NCBI GenBank assembly: GCA_018065365.1
Contig: JAGHTH010000218.1
Location: forward strand, 1 to 15,327
Direction of reading: 5' to 3'
DNA: 15,327 bases
Origin: Candidatus Coliplasma caballi
GTDB taxonomy: Bacteria > Bacillota > Clostridia > Oscillospirales > CAG-382
Part shown: in pieces, positions 6,901 through 14,279 of the stretch
Layout: the number at the start of each line of letters is the position of its first letter
Numbering within the stretch: position 1 is the first letter of the stretch
Program-made: the position numbers and the translations under genes
The notes under the pieces: generated by a model
Databases searched by the model: none
What the model was told of the DNA's origin: nothing
The model's input: only the letters and a program-made list of their open reading frames with translations

Positions 6901-8463
6901 ATGTTTCACAAAAAGGACGCCTATACGTCGGAGTGGGAACTCTACGAGAAAGGCAGGGAGTATCATCATTCCATCGGTCTGTACGAGAAAGTGAACGCGA
7001 ACGAGCGTTTCTATCGCGGGGATCAATGGGAGGGCGTGCAGAGCGGCGGACTGCCTACGCCGGTGTTCAACATTTTCCGCCGGATCATCGACTTCTTTAC
7101 TTCCACCGTGCTGTCGTCTGCGGTGCGGATGCGTTATTCGTCGGACGCGCCCGCCACGAGCGACGGGACGGCGGAGGAAGAAGCGTGCGAAAAACTCAAC
7201 CGCATGGCAGAAGACCGTTGGGAAAGGCAGGACATGGACGGGCTGCTGGCGGACGCGTTACAGGATGCCGCCATCAGCGGCGACGCGGTCTGCTACACCT
7301 ACTGGGATCCGACGGTGCGCACCGGGCAGGCATACACGGGCGATTTTGTCAGCGTGCTGATCGACAACACCAACGTGTTTTTCGGCGATCCGAACTGCAA
7401 GGACGTGGAAAAGCAGCCCTACATTCTGATTTCCATGCGTGAAAACGTGGAAAACCTGCAAAAACAGGCGAAAGCAAACGGGGTACCGGAAGCGGAGATC
7501 CGCAAGATCACGCCGGACGACGACACCTCCTACGAGAGCGGCGATCTGGCAAAGAAAGAGCTGGAAAACACCCGCTGCATTTCGCTGATCAAGCTCTGGA
7601 AGAACGAAGACGGACACGTTTGTTTCCGCAAATCCGTGCGGCACGCGGTCATTCGCGAGGAGACCGACCTCGGTCTGACGCGGTACCCGATCGCCGTGAT
7701 GAACTGGACGCCCGTCAAGAATTCCTGGCACGGACAGGCGGTCGCGACCGGACTTCTGGAAAACCAGATCTTTATCAACAAAGGGTTTTCCATGGTCATG
7801 AAGCACATGATGGACACCGCGTTTTCCAAGGTGGTTTACGATTCGACGGTCATTGACGAGTGGTCGAACCGCGTGGGCGAGGCGGTGGCGGTCAACGGGC
7901 CGGTCGAGAGCGTGGCGAAGGTGCTGCCCGCCGGTCAGATGCAGGCGGGAATGCTGGACGTTCTGCAGCTTGCGATCTCGACGACCAAGGAATTCATGGG
8001 CGCGACCGACACGGCGCTCGGCGACGTTACGCCGACCAACACTTCCGCGATCTTGGCGCTGCAGCAGTCGTCCAACGTTCCGCTGGAAAACGTCAAGCGC
8101 TCGCTGTACCGTTTCGTCGAGGACATCGGGAAGATCTGGCTGGACTTCCTGTTTGCCTATTACGACGACGGGCGGCTGGTGCCGGCGGGCAAAGAGGGCG
8201 AAAGGGCGTTTTTGCCGTTCGAACTGTCCGCGTTCAAGAACGAACTGTTCGGCTGCCACGTGGACGTCGGGCCGAGTACCTATTGGTCCGAGATCACGAC
8301 GCTCAACACGCTCGACAAGCTGCTGCAGCTCGGAAAAATCACGCTTTCTCAATACCTGGAACGCCTGCCCGACGATCTGATCCCCAAAAAGCGGGAGCTG
8401 TTGGAGGAGATCCGCGCGTCGGAACAGGCGGCAGAGGAAGCATTACCTCCCGAAATTCAATAA
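6901..8463 (+). CDS. Portal protein, podovirus P22-like group
   Basis: The protein has 520 residues. The gene follows the large terminase by 22 bases, as portals do. Sequence features fit the family: an N-terminal helical region with NERFYRGDQW and a following NIFRRIIDFFTSTV segment, a central VLIDNTNVFFGDPNCKD stretch, YPIAVMNWTPVKNSWHGQAVATGLLENQIFINKGFSMVM before the stem helices, and a long helical C-terminus ending in charged residues. Portals form the dodecameric ring at one capsid vertex through which DNA enters and leaves. The ATG at 6901 is preferred; AAAGGAG lies about 14 bases upstream, which is long, and an in-frame ATG at 6826 would create a 53-base overlap with the terminase gene. 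Confidence 0.88.
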   Translation: MFHKKDAYTSEWELYEKGREYHHSIGLYEKVNANERFYRGDQWEGVQSGGLPTPVFNIFRRIIDFFTSTVLSSAVRMRYSSDAPATSDGTAEEEACEKLNRMAEDRWERQDMDGLLADALQDAAISGDAVCYTYWDPTVRTGQAYTGDFVSVLIDNTNVFFGDPNCKDVEKQPYILISMRENVENLQKQAKANGVPEAEIRKITPDDDTSYESGDLAKKELENTRCISLIKLWKNEDGHVCFRKSVRHAVIREETDLGLTRYPIAVMNWTPVKNSWHGQAVATGLLENQIFINKGFSMVMKHMMDTAFSKVVYDSTVIDEWSNRVGEAVAVNGPVESVAKVLPAGQMQAGMLDVLQLAISTTKEFMGATDTALGDVTPTNTSAILALQQSSNVPLENVKRSLYRFVEDIGKIWLDFLFAYYDDGRLVPAGKEGERAFLPFELSAFKNELFGCHVDVGPSTYWSEITTLNTLDKLLQLGKITLSQYLERLPDDLIPKKRELLEEIRASEQAAEEALPPEIQ

Positions 8464-8484
8464 GAAAGGAACAACCAAACGAAC

Positions 8485-9030
8485 ATGAAGAAAAGCATTA
8501 CCAACGAGCAGGTGCTGGACGTCGTTTACGATCTCGCGGACGTTTGCGGGATGCGCATTGACGAGTTCATCGAACACCTGCAGAAAGAGTTCGGCGATCC
8601 CGAATTCAACACCGAGGGACTTCCCGAGGACGTGATCGCGGAATTGGAAAACGCGAAGACGCTCCGCAAGGAGAGCCGCGACACCAAACGCAAGCAGGAA
8701 CACGATCTCGCCATGCGCGGAGAGATCGAAGCGTTCCGCAAGGCGTTCCCCGACGCAAACGCGGAAGACATTCCGGAATCTGTCTGGGAGGATACCGCCG
8801 GCGGCGCGGATCTCGTCCACGCCTACGCGCTCTATCTGATCGGCGAACACGGAAAAGGCGACCGCGCCGAAGCGGTCAACCGTGAAAACGAACTTCGCAG
8901 CGCTTCCGCGCACAGCGAGGGCAGCACCGAGCCGTCGTTCTCCCGCGAGCAAGTCGAGAAAATGACGCCGAAGGAAGTTTCCAAAAACTACAAAAACATC
9001 CTGCGCTCCATGAGATCGTGGAGATATTGA
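8485..9030 (+). CDS. Capsid scaffolding-like protein
   Basis: The protein has 181 residues, very charged and mostly helical, with no cysteine-rich or catalytic motif. It lies exactly between portal and coat genes, the scaffold position in P22-like phages. The C-terminus (FSREQVEKMTPKEVSKNY, then a basic RSMRSWRY end) forms a helical basic tail, as seen in scaffolds that bind the coat through a C-terminal helix-turn-helix. The middle (EAFRKAFPDANAEDIPESVW) is a second probable helical hairpin. Scaffold proteins guide coat assembly into a procapsid of correct size and then leave. The protein is shorter than P22 gp8 (303 residues). A ribosome site AGAAAGGA lies about 14 bases before the ATG. No protease motif is seen, so release rather than digestion is likely. 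Confidence 0.65.
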   Translation: MKKSITNEQVLDVVYDLADVCGMRIDEFIEHLQKEFGDPEFNTEGLPEDVIAELENAKTLRKESRDTKRKQEHDLAMRGEIEAFRKAFPDANAEDIPESVWEDTAGGADLVHAYALYLIGEHGKGDRAEAVNRENELRSASAHSEGSTEPSFSREQVEKMTPKEVSKNYKNILRSMRSWRY

Positions 9031-9072
9031 TCGGCGCGGGATCGGAACAACACAAAGAAAGGATCATTCAAA

Positions 9073-9897
9073 ATGGCAAATTACAACAGCATTGAAAAAA
9101 TCATCAGCGCGGAAATTCTGCGCACCAACGAGGACAACCTGCTCGCCAACACGATCTGCAACACCTCTTTCGTGGGCGACATCAAGCAGAAGGGCGATTC
9201 CGTAACCTTTATCGGTCTGAACGACCCCTCGGTCTATGACTACACCGGCACTCTGTCCTACGAGGACATCGACGACAGCGCGACCACGCTGTACGTCGAT
9301 CAGGACAAGGCGTTCTCCTTTAAGGTCAAGGACATCGAGGAACTGCGTTCTTCGATCGGGCTGGCGGACTCCCAGACCAAGAGAGCGAGCTACCTGCTTC
9401 GCAACGAGGTCGATTCCTACGTGTTCGGTCTGTACGGCGACGCGGGAGAAACCATGACCGCCGTGAGCGTTACGCCCGACAACGTGCTGGGCGTCATCAC
9501 TTCCATGAAGCAGAAGCTGGAGGAAGCGAACGTTCCGGACGGCAGAACCTGGATCGTCGTTCCGCCTTTCATCAAGTCCAAACTGCTGCTGGCGGGCATC
9601 AAGTTCCAGGTCAACAATGGCGTCAACGGCACCGGCTCGGTCGGCTTTACCGACGAACTCGGCTGCGACGTGTTCGTTTCCAACCAGCTTGCCGTGGACG
9701 GAAGCAGCAACACCATGATGCTGGCGGGCTCCTATTCCGCGATCGCTTACGCGGAGCAGGTGCTGGAAACGCAGGTCATCGACCGCATGGAAGATTCCTT
9801 CGACAAGGCGGTCAGAGGCCGTGTCGTGTTCGGCGCGAAGGTCATCAAACCCGCCGAACTGATCTGCTGCCCCGTTTCCGACGGCGGCAACGTCTGA
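9073..9897 (+). CDS. Major capsid (coat) protein, HK97-fold, P22-coat-like
   Basis: The protein has 274 residues. The gene follows the scaffold gene with a good ribosome site (AAAGGA) before the ATG. The layout is typical of short coat proteins of this branch: an N-terminal helix, then FVGDIKQKGDSVTFIGLNDPSVYDY..., an extended region consistent with an E-loop, a spine-helix region rich in Leu/Arg (VKDIEELRSSIGLADSQTKRASYLLRNEVDSYV), and a C-terminal A-domain with alternating beta strands (TWIVVPPFIKSKLLL..., CDVFVSNQLAV, AYAEQVLETQVI). It would form the icosahedral shell. No inserted decoration domain is apparent; such a role may fall to the next gene. The prediction rests on synteny and overall pattern rather than a single motif. 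Confidence 0.82.
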   Translation: MANYNSIEKIISAEILRTNEDNLLANTICNTSFVGDIKQKGDSVTFIGLNDPSVYDYTGTLSYEDIDDSATTLYVDQDKAFSFKVKDIEELRSSIGLADSQTKRASYLLRNEVDSYVFGLYGDAGETMTAVSVTPDNVLGVITSMKQKLEEANVPDGRTWIVVPPFIKSKLLLAGIKFQVNNGVNGTGSVGFTDELGCDVFVSNQLAVDGSSNTMMLAGSYSAIAYAEQVLETQVIDRMEDSFDKAVRGRVVFGAKVIKPAELICCPVSDGGNV

Positions 9898-9925
9898 TTT
9901 TTGAAAAGAAAGGAAGATTTTTGCA

Positions 9926-10306
9926 ATGACGATTAACGCAAACACCATTACCCAGAATTTTATCTCGGAGGAAGTAACGGTCAACACGATCACTGCCGCG
10001 GGAAAAACCGTGGATCTGATCTGCCCGATCAACGACTGCAAGGGCGAAGTTGACGTCATCGTGGACAACACCACGTCCGAAAGCACCCCGATCACGCTGA
10101 CGGTTTACGGCGGCGTTTCCCCCGTGAAAATGGAAGATACCGAGTACGAGGTCGCCGCGGGCAAGGAGATCCGCATCAGTCTTTCCACCGCGGAAACCAT
10201 GCAGGCGGACGGAACGCTGAAGATGAAGATTGGCTCGGAATCGAGCTTGGCATTGCTCGGCATCCGCGTGCTTCTGTTCAAGCGCCGTTACGTAACCGCG
10301 CACTAA
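9926..10306 (+). CDS. Small beta-rich protein, possible capsid decoration protein
   Basis: The protein has 126 residues and sits between coat and adaptor genes. It is rich in Thr, Val and Ile with alternating polar and hydrophobic residues (EVTVNTITAAGKTVDLICPI, GEVDVIVDNTTSESTPITLTVYGG), indicating beta strands throughout, and ends with a short basic RYVTAH. It has no signal peptide or membrane segment. AAAGGAAG lies about 9 bases before the ATG. Its position and composition would suit a trimeric decoration or head-stabilising protein on the shell, but I do not recognise the family and it could equally be a minor structural subunit. It is a non-enzymatic structural protein as far as can be seen. 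Confidence 0.6.
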   Translation: MTINANTITQNFISEEVTVNTITAAGKTVDLICPINDCKGEVDVIVDNTTSESTPITLTVYGGVSPVKMEDTEYEVAAGKEIRISLSTAETMQADGTLKMKIGSESSLALLGIRVLLFKRRYVTAH

Positions 10307-10331
10307 GCGCAGAGAAAGGAAGGGATCCTCA

Positions 10332-10709
10332 TTGACGGGAAGAACGATTTTTGAAAGAGCGCTGTCGCTCTGCGGTCTGCGCGGCGCGGGGGCAGCCCTG
10401 CCCGCAGACCTGGCGGATCTGGAAGTGCGCGGGCTGGATTTCCTGAACGTGCTGATCGCGGAGAACGTGATGCTGGATCGCCGTCTGACAGGGGAAGTCC
10501 GTCCTTTGCAGGAAGTGGCGAGTCTGGAGGAAACGGTCGCGTTGTCCGAAAAACTCTGCGCGCTGCTTGCTTACGGGATGGCGTCGCTGTTGATGGCGGA
10601 GGAAGACCCGTCGCTGTGCGGGATCCTGGACGCCCGTTACCGCGCCGCGCGGAACGCGCTGCTGGCAGACGGGAAGAGCCGCGTCCACGCGATTCGGGAG
10701 GACTGTTAA
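10332..10709 (+). CDS. Head-tail adaptor, gp4/gp11-like
   Basis: The protein has 125 residues and is almost wholly helical. The pattern 'TIFERALSLCGLRGAG..LPADLADLEVRGLDFLNVLIAEN' followed by 'ETVALSEKLCALLAYGMASLLMAEE' resembles the helical-bundle adaptors of podoviruses (P22 gp4, T7 gp11). These have an N-terminal AL..LG motif, a central long helix and a conserved run near the LxxLLAYGxAxxLL region. Such proteins form a ring under the portal and connect it to the tail hub. The likely start is TTG at 10332, preceded by AAAGGAAGG at good spacing; no ATG lies in frame nearby. The stop is separated by one base from the next ATG. The call is by pattern and by position between coat and hub genes. 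Confidence 0.65.
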   Translation: MTGRTIFERALSLCGLRGAGAALPADLADLEVRGLDFLNVLIAENVMLDRRLTGEVRPLQEVASLEETVALSEKLCALLAYGMASLLMAEEDPSLCGILDARYRAARNALLADGKSRVHAIREDC

Positions 10710-10710
10710 A

Positions 10711-12429
10711 ATGAGCATGATGATGTGTTTGGACGCCTTCGGCGGTCTGGACGAACGGTACAAAACCGGGGACAACCTTGCGTTGTCCCCGGACATGAGA
10801 AACTATCGCGTAACGGAGAACAGGACGCTGGAAAAGCGGTACGGCCGCAGTCCCGTCTGCCCCGCGCCCGCGAACATCGACGGGATCTGGAGTGGGTATC
10901 TCGGGACGGACAAGTTGTTTCTGTTCGTCTCGGCGGGGAAACTGTTCCGGTTGGATCCCGCGACCTCCGAACGCGTGGAAATCGGAAACGTCGGAATGGG
11001 CGAAACGCAGATGTTTGAGTTCCGCCGCAGCGTGTACCTCAAAAACGAGCAGAAATATTTCCGCTACGACGGTACGACGCTGACCGAGGTCGAGGGATAC
11101 GTTCCGCTGGTGGCGGTCGGCTGCGGCGCGGACGGGACGGGGGACTCTTTTGAGGACACCAACCTGTTGACCGGCAAAAAGCGGGTGCTTTACTCCGCGG
11201 ACGGCAGCTCGACGGTCTATCATCTGCCGGAGCAGGCGCTTTCGTCGGTCGATTCCGTTCTGTTGGACGGCGAGCCCTGCACGATCACCTGGACGGCGGA
11301 CACCGCTGCCGGCACGGTAACCTTTGCCTTTGCCGTTCCCGAAGGGATCGACAATCTGGAGATCGCCTACGACCCGGGCCGCGACCGCAGGAGCGTGATT
11401 CTGGGCGCCTCGGGCGTGATGCTGTTCGGCGGCGACACCGACGGGCACCTGTTCCTATGGGGAAACCCGGACTATCCGGCGTACCGCTTCCATTCCGAAC
11501 TTGCGGACGGGCTGCCGTCGGCGGAATATTTCCCGGAGAACAATTACACGGTCATCGGGGACACGCTGATCACGGACATCATCGCGCAATACGACCGTCA
11601 GCTCATCTTTACCAAGGATCGCGCATATTATTCTTATTGTGAACTGCAAAAGGATACGCTCGGAAACGTCTATGCCTCTTTCCCGGTGTTCAACCTCAAC
11701 GGCGAAAAGGGATCGCTTTTGCAGAACGCGGGGTGCATTATGGAAAACGAGCCCGTAACGCTCTGCGCGGACGGGCTGAATCGCTGGGAATCCACCTCGG
11801 TGGAAAACGAAAAGAACGCGATCTGTTTCTCGTACCCCGTGGGAGAAACGGTGCGGCGCTGGCTCGCGGCGGGCAATTTTTCCGGCATGAAACTGTTCAA
11901 TTTCCGCGCGGGCGGCGAACTGTATTTCGTGCTGGGGCAGACGGCTTTGATCTACAATTACCGGCTGAAAGCGTGGTACGCGTACGACAATTTCGGCGCG
12001 GAAAAGATGTGCGAATACGACGGGATGCTCTATTTTTCCAACGGGGCGGGCATTGAATTCCTCGATCCCGATTCGGCGTACGATCCCGAGGGCAGATTTA
12101 CCGCCTATTTTGAAACCCCGATGTCTTCGCTGGGCATTCGCGGCAGGCGGAAAAAGGTGTCCGAGATCGGTTTTACGGTGCGCGCTTCCGCCACGCCCGT
12201 GCTGGAGGTTTCCTACGCCGACGAGGAAGGCGGGACGTTCCCCATTACGACCGAAATCGAGCATTACTGCGGCGACGGCAAAACGGTCAGCTTTTCATTC
12301 CGGCCGCCGCTGTTCCGGCTGGCAAAGGTCAAATTGCGGCTGACAGAATACGATTATGCGCGTTGCGAGATCTGCGAACTGCACATCGCCGCGACGCAGA
12401 AAGGAAAATATGGCAGAACAGGATTATAA
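10711..12429 (+). CDS. Beta-rich tail hub / head-closure protein, P22 gp10-like
   Basis: The protein has 572 residues. The N-terminus (MCLDAFGGLDERYKTGDNL..DMRNYRVT) resembles the start of phage hub proteins that bind the adaptor ring ('F.GG...r.......a....N......G.l..R.G'). The rest is strand-rich with repeated short blades, such as KLFLFVSAGKLFRLD, FRRSVYLKNEQKYFRYDG, LIFTKDRAYYSYC, ELYFVLGQTALIYNY and EYDGMLYFSNGAGIEFLD. This suits a beta-propeller of the kind shared by P22 gp10 and T7 gp12. It would close the portal vertex after packaging and hold DNA in. The length is somewhat above gp10 (472 residues). GGGAGG precedes the ATG, and its 3' end overlaps the next gene by 20 bases. No catalytic motif is visible. 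Confidence 0.6.
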   Translation: MSMMMCLDAFGGLDERYKTGDNLALSPDMRNYRVTENRTLEKRYGRSPVCPAPANIDGIWSGYLGTDKLFLFVSAGKLFRLDPATSERVEIGNVGMGETQMFEFRRSVYLKNEQKYFRYDGTTLTEVEGYVPLVAVGCGADGTGDSFEDTNLLTGKKRVLYSADGSSTVYHLPEQALSSVDSVLLDGEPCTITWTADTAAGTVTFAFAVPEGIDNLEIAYDPGRDRRSVILGASGVMLFGGDTDGHLFLWGNPDYPAYRFHSELADGLPSAEYFPENNYTVIGDTLITDIIAQYDRQLIFTKDRAYYSYCELQKDTLGNVYASFPVFNLNGEKGSLLQNAGCIMENEPVTLCADGLNRWESTSVENEKNAICFSYPVGETVRRWLAAGNFSGMKLFNFRAGGELYFVLGQTALIYNYRLKAWYAYDNFGAEKMCEYDGMLYFSNGAGIEFLDPDSAYDPEGRFTAYFETPMSSLGIRGRRKKVSEIGFTVRASATPVLEVSYADEEGGTFPITTEIEHYCGDGKTVSFSFRPPLFRLAKVKLRLTEYDYARCEICELHIAATQKGKYGRTGL

Positions 12430-13474
12430 AACAAGGATCAACGAAGCAAAAGCGGCGCTCGCGGAATATTCCGACCGGACGGAGCAGTTGATGAAACTGT
12501 ACGACCGTGCGATCAAAAACGCCGACGACGCCTACAAGGCGGAGAGCGAACGCATCGCGGCACAGGCGAAAAAGGACAAAAACGCCGCCGCGACGGACAC
12601 GCTGCGGCTGGAGAAGAATTTGGATCAGAAGCTCGCGTCGCGCGGGCTGGCATTCTCCGGCGAAAACGCGCAGACGGCGCTCGATCTGTCGCTGCTTTTG
12701 CAGAATCGCCTGGCGGACATTGACGCGGACGCGCTTGACAGGCAGGCGGATCTTGCGTTGCAGACCGCTGACACCAAAGCGTCTTTGGAAGAAAAGAAGC
12801 TCGCCGCGGGCGCCGGTCAGGCGGAAAAGAAGACCGAGCTTGTGTCGAAGCTGGCGGGGCTGGAAAAGGAAGCCCCCGGCGAAACCGGCATCGGTGCGAT
12901 CGGAGAGGGCGGAAGCGTTTCCCCCTTGAAAGTCGCCGACGGGATCGCTTCCGAAATTTACGACGCGGCGCAGACCGTCAAGCAAAAGCGGTATCTCACG
13001 CCGGCGGTCTCGGCGGCAAACCTCGCCAAACAGATGGTCAATACCGTTTCCGGCAAGGATCATATTTACGGCGACAAGCAGCAAATGGGCATCGCTTCTT
13101 TGTTGGAGCAGATGCAGGCAGAGGGCGAACTCGAGCCGTCTTACCTCAAGCAGCTTTTGCTGAACCTGCAATCGCTGGGGTATGAGTACGAGTCCGGCTC
13201 CGAAACGGCGAGCAAGGAAAGCCATCTGAAAAACAACGCGACGGACGTTTATTTCCGGAATTACAACCGCTATTACAAAGTGTATTCCCTGGCGGATCAG
13301 CCCGCTGACGAAGCGGCGAAGAACGCCAAGAAAGACGCAACGCTGGCGGAATTGAAATATCTTTACGATCACACCTTCAACAACGATCAATTCCACAAGA
13401 TCGTTTCCGAAATGGACTTGACCGATTCGCTTGGTCTGTTTTACGAAAGCCAACTGAACAAAAAGAACGATTGA
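12410..13474 (+). CDS. Helical structural protein, possible needle, internal or ejection protein
   Basis: The protein has 354 residues. The first 150 or so are continuous charged helix with strong coiled-coil character (for example DYKTRINEAKAALAEYSDRT and LEEKKLAAGAGQAEKKTEL), containing ASRGLAFSGENAQTALDLS. A glycine-rich hinge (GETGIGAIGEGG, about 156-167) follows, then a mixed helical region with no cysteines. Such an architecture fits a tail needle or an internal virion protein ejected with the DNA; gene order (after the gp10-like hub, where P22 has the gp26 needle) agrees. I do not recognise a specific family. The start at 12410 has AAAGGAAA just upstream and overlaps the hub gene by 20 bases; an in-frame GTG/ATG-like start at 12356 lacks a ribosome site. 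Confidence 0.55.
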   Translation: MAEQDYKTRINEAKAALAEYSDRTEQLMKLYDRAIKNADDAYKAESERIAAQAKKDKNAAATDTLRLEKNLDQKLASRGLAFSGENAQTALDLSLLLQNRLADIDADALDRQADLALQTADTKASLEEKKLAAGAGQAEKKTELVSKLAGLEKEAPGETGIGAIGEGGSVSPLKVADGIASEIYDAAQTVKQKRYLTPAVSAANLAKQMVNTVSGKDHIYGDKQQMGIASLLEQMQAEGELEPSYLKQLLLNLQSLGYEYESGSETASKESHLKNNATDVYFRNYNRYYKVYSLADQPADEAAKNAKKDATLAELKYLYDHTFNNDQFHKIVSEMDLTDSLGLFYESQLNKKND

Positions 13475-13496
13475 GTTCGGGAAAGGGGGGACAGGC

Positions 13497-13847
13497 ATGG
13501 AGGAAATCGAAGCCCTGATCGACGCAAAACTCATGGTGCTGGTGCCGGTGCTGTATCTGCTCGGCATGGCGCTCAAAAAAAGTCCGGTCAGAGATTGGCT
13601 GATTCCGTATCTGCTTGCCGCGGCAGGCGCGACGCTGTCGTTTGCGTACTTTCTGGGAGTCGGAACGCCCGGCGATGCTTCGGGATGGTTTCGGCTGGCG
13701 TTCGCCGCCGTTACGCAGGGCGCGCTCTGCGCGGCGTGCAGCGTCTATGTGAAAAATCTGTGGAAGCAATTCAAAGAAAAGAGGAAACAGGATGAAAACG
13801 AAATTCCGCGTGAAAACGGAAAAAAGGAAACGCGGTCCGGGGAGTAA
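13497..13847 (+). CDS. Holin-like membrane protein
   Basis: The protein has 116 residues. Three hydrophobic segments are visible (about 12-27, 35-55 and 66-85), with a short connecting turn KKSPVRDW between the first two. A very hydrophilic, charged C-terminal tail (KNLWKQFKEKRKQDENEI...) follows. Size, span number and tail match phage holins of class I. Holins form lesions in the cytoplasmic membrane and release or activate a cell-wall hydrolase at a programmed time. A run of AAAGGGGGG precedes the ATG. No endolysin follows, which is unusual for a lysis module. Without one, the protein could serve to release particles with the help of host autolysins, or might have another membrane role. Confidence 0.65.
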   Translation: MEEIEALIDAKLMVLVPVLYLLGMALKKSPVRDWLIPYLLAAAGATLSFAYFLGVGTPGDASGWFRLAFAAVTQGALCAACSVYVKNLWKQFKEKRKQDENEIPRENGKKETRSGE

Positions 13848-13890
13848 ATTCTACGAATTGATCCGGCTCTGCGTGTACGGGTGGTCATGA
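13792..13890 (+). CDS. 32-residue basic mini-protein, coupling ORF
   Basis: An ATG at 13792 with AGAGGAAAC at good spacing opens a 32-codon frame that overlaps the end of the holin-like gene by 56 bases. It ends in a TGA that overlaps the ATG of the next gene (ATGA, 13887-13890). The peptide starts with a very basic stretch (MKTKFRVKTEKRKRGPGSK) and ends in a hydrophobic segment (FYELIRLCVYGWS). The next gene has no ribosome site of its own, so translation of this frame probably delivers ribosomes to it. Whether the peptide itself has a function is unknown. It is too short for family recognition. Confidence 0.5.
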   Translation: MKTKFRVKTEKRKRGPGSKFYELIRLCVYGWS

Positions 13891-14204
13891 GCGCGGCAGA
13901 TTTCGGCGAACTGCTCGTGATGCTTTTGTCTTCCTCGGGCGTGCTCGGGGCGGGACTGACGGCGGTGCTCGGCGTGATGCTCAAAAAGGCGCGCCGCGAC
14001 GCCGAGCAGAAACGGGCGGAACGGATCGCGGTGGAATTGCAGCGATTAGAGGGCGAAGAACGGCTCTCGGCGGTCGTGCTTGCGCTGGTGCGTGCGAAAG
14101 GGGAAAACACCGACGAGCTGCAAGACGCGCTCGACGATTACGAACAGTATCTGGAAAAACGCAGGGAACTGCGGGACAAGATCATCGGGAATTATACCGT
14201 GTAA
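13887..14204 (+). CDS. Small one-span membrane protein with coiled-coil tail, spanin- or holin-like
   Basis: The protein has 105 residues. An N-terminal hydrophobic helix (about 8-32, LLVMLLSSSGVLGAGLTAVLGVMLK) is followed by a highly charged helical region (RRDAEQKRAERIAVELQRLEGEERLS, then DELQDALDDYEQYLEKRRELRDK) with heptad-like spacing. A single membrane anchor with a long charged coiled coil recalls Rz-type inner-membrane spanins, or an antiholin-like partner for the upstream holin-like protein. A second membrane is not expected in a Firmicute, so a spanin role is doubtful and the function is left open. Translation seems to depend on coupling to the 32-residue ORF through the ATGA overlap. 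It is the last gene of the cassette. Confidence 0.55.
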   Translation: MSAADFGELLVMLLSSSGVLGAGLTAVLGVMLKKARRDAEQKRAERIAVELQRLEGEERLSAVVLALVRAKGENTDELQDALDDYEQYLEKRRELRDKIIGNYTV

Positions 14205-14224
14205 GAAGAAACACCTGCAGTCTG

Positions 14225-14279
14225 TTTCGGCGCATGCTCATAAGGATGTTTTTTGAAACATTGCCGTCATGCGCCGAAA
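14225..14279. repeat. Long-stem nested hairpin at the end of the cassette
   Basis: TTTCGGCGCATG (14225-14236) pairs perfectly with CATGCGCCGAAA (14268-14279). Inside the 31-base loop, ATGTTT (14246-14251) pairs with AAACAT (14256-14261). It begins 20 bases after the last stop codon of the cassette. There is no T-run on its 3' side, so a standard terminator is not indicated. It abuts the palindrome array that starts at 14278. Confidence 0.7.

Larger units (their letters stand above)
4975..14204 (+). mobile_element. Podovirus (P22-like) head and packaging cassette, reduced prophage or domesticated particle locus
   Basis: Twelve plus-strand genes follow one another with overlaps or gaps below about 50 bp. 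The order is terminase small and large subunits, portal, scaffold, coat, small beta-rich protein, adaptor, hub protein, helical protein, holin-like protein, a 32-residue ORF and a one-span membrane protein. The first five and the adaptor/hub pair match the order of P22 genes 3-2-1-8-5-4-10. No integrase, excisionase, repressor, replication, tailspike, tape-measure or endolysin gene lies inside it or beside it in the window. All frames are open and the base composition matches the chromosomal genes to the left, as expected for a long-resident element. Exact ends are not marked by a visible att duplication. Confidence 0.75.

Noticed and set aside
7258..8352. Long minus-strand frames opposite portal, coat and hub genes (also 9064-10095, 10303-11448, 12329-13576)
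   Set aside because: They mirror GC-rich codons of recognisable phage genes on the plus strand and have no ribosome sites or recognisable domains.
5128..14204. Flanking att-type direct repeats of an integrated prophage
   Set aside because: Reading both edges I found no convincing duplicated core and no tRNA gene at either side; a computed search over a longer contig would be needed to be certain.
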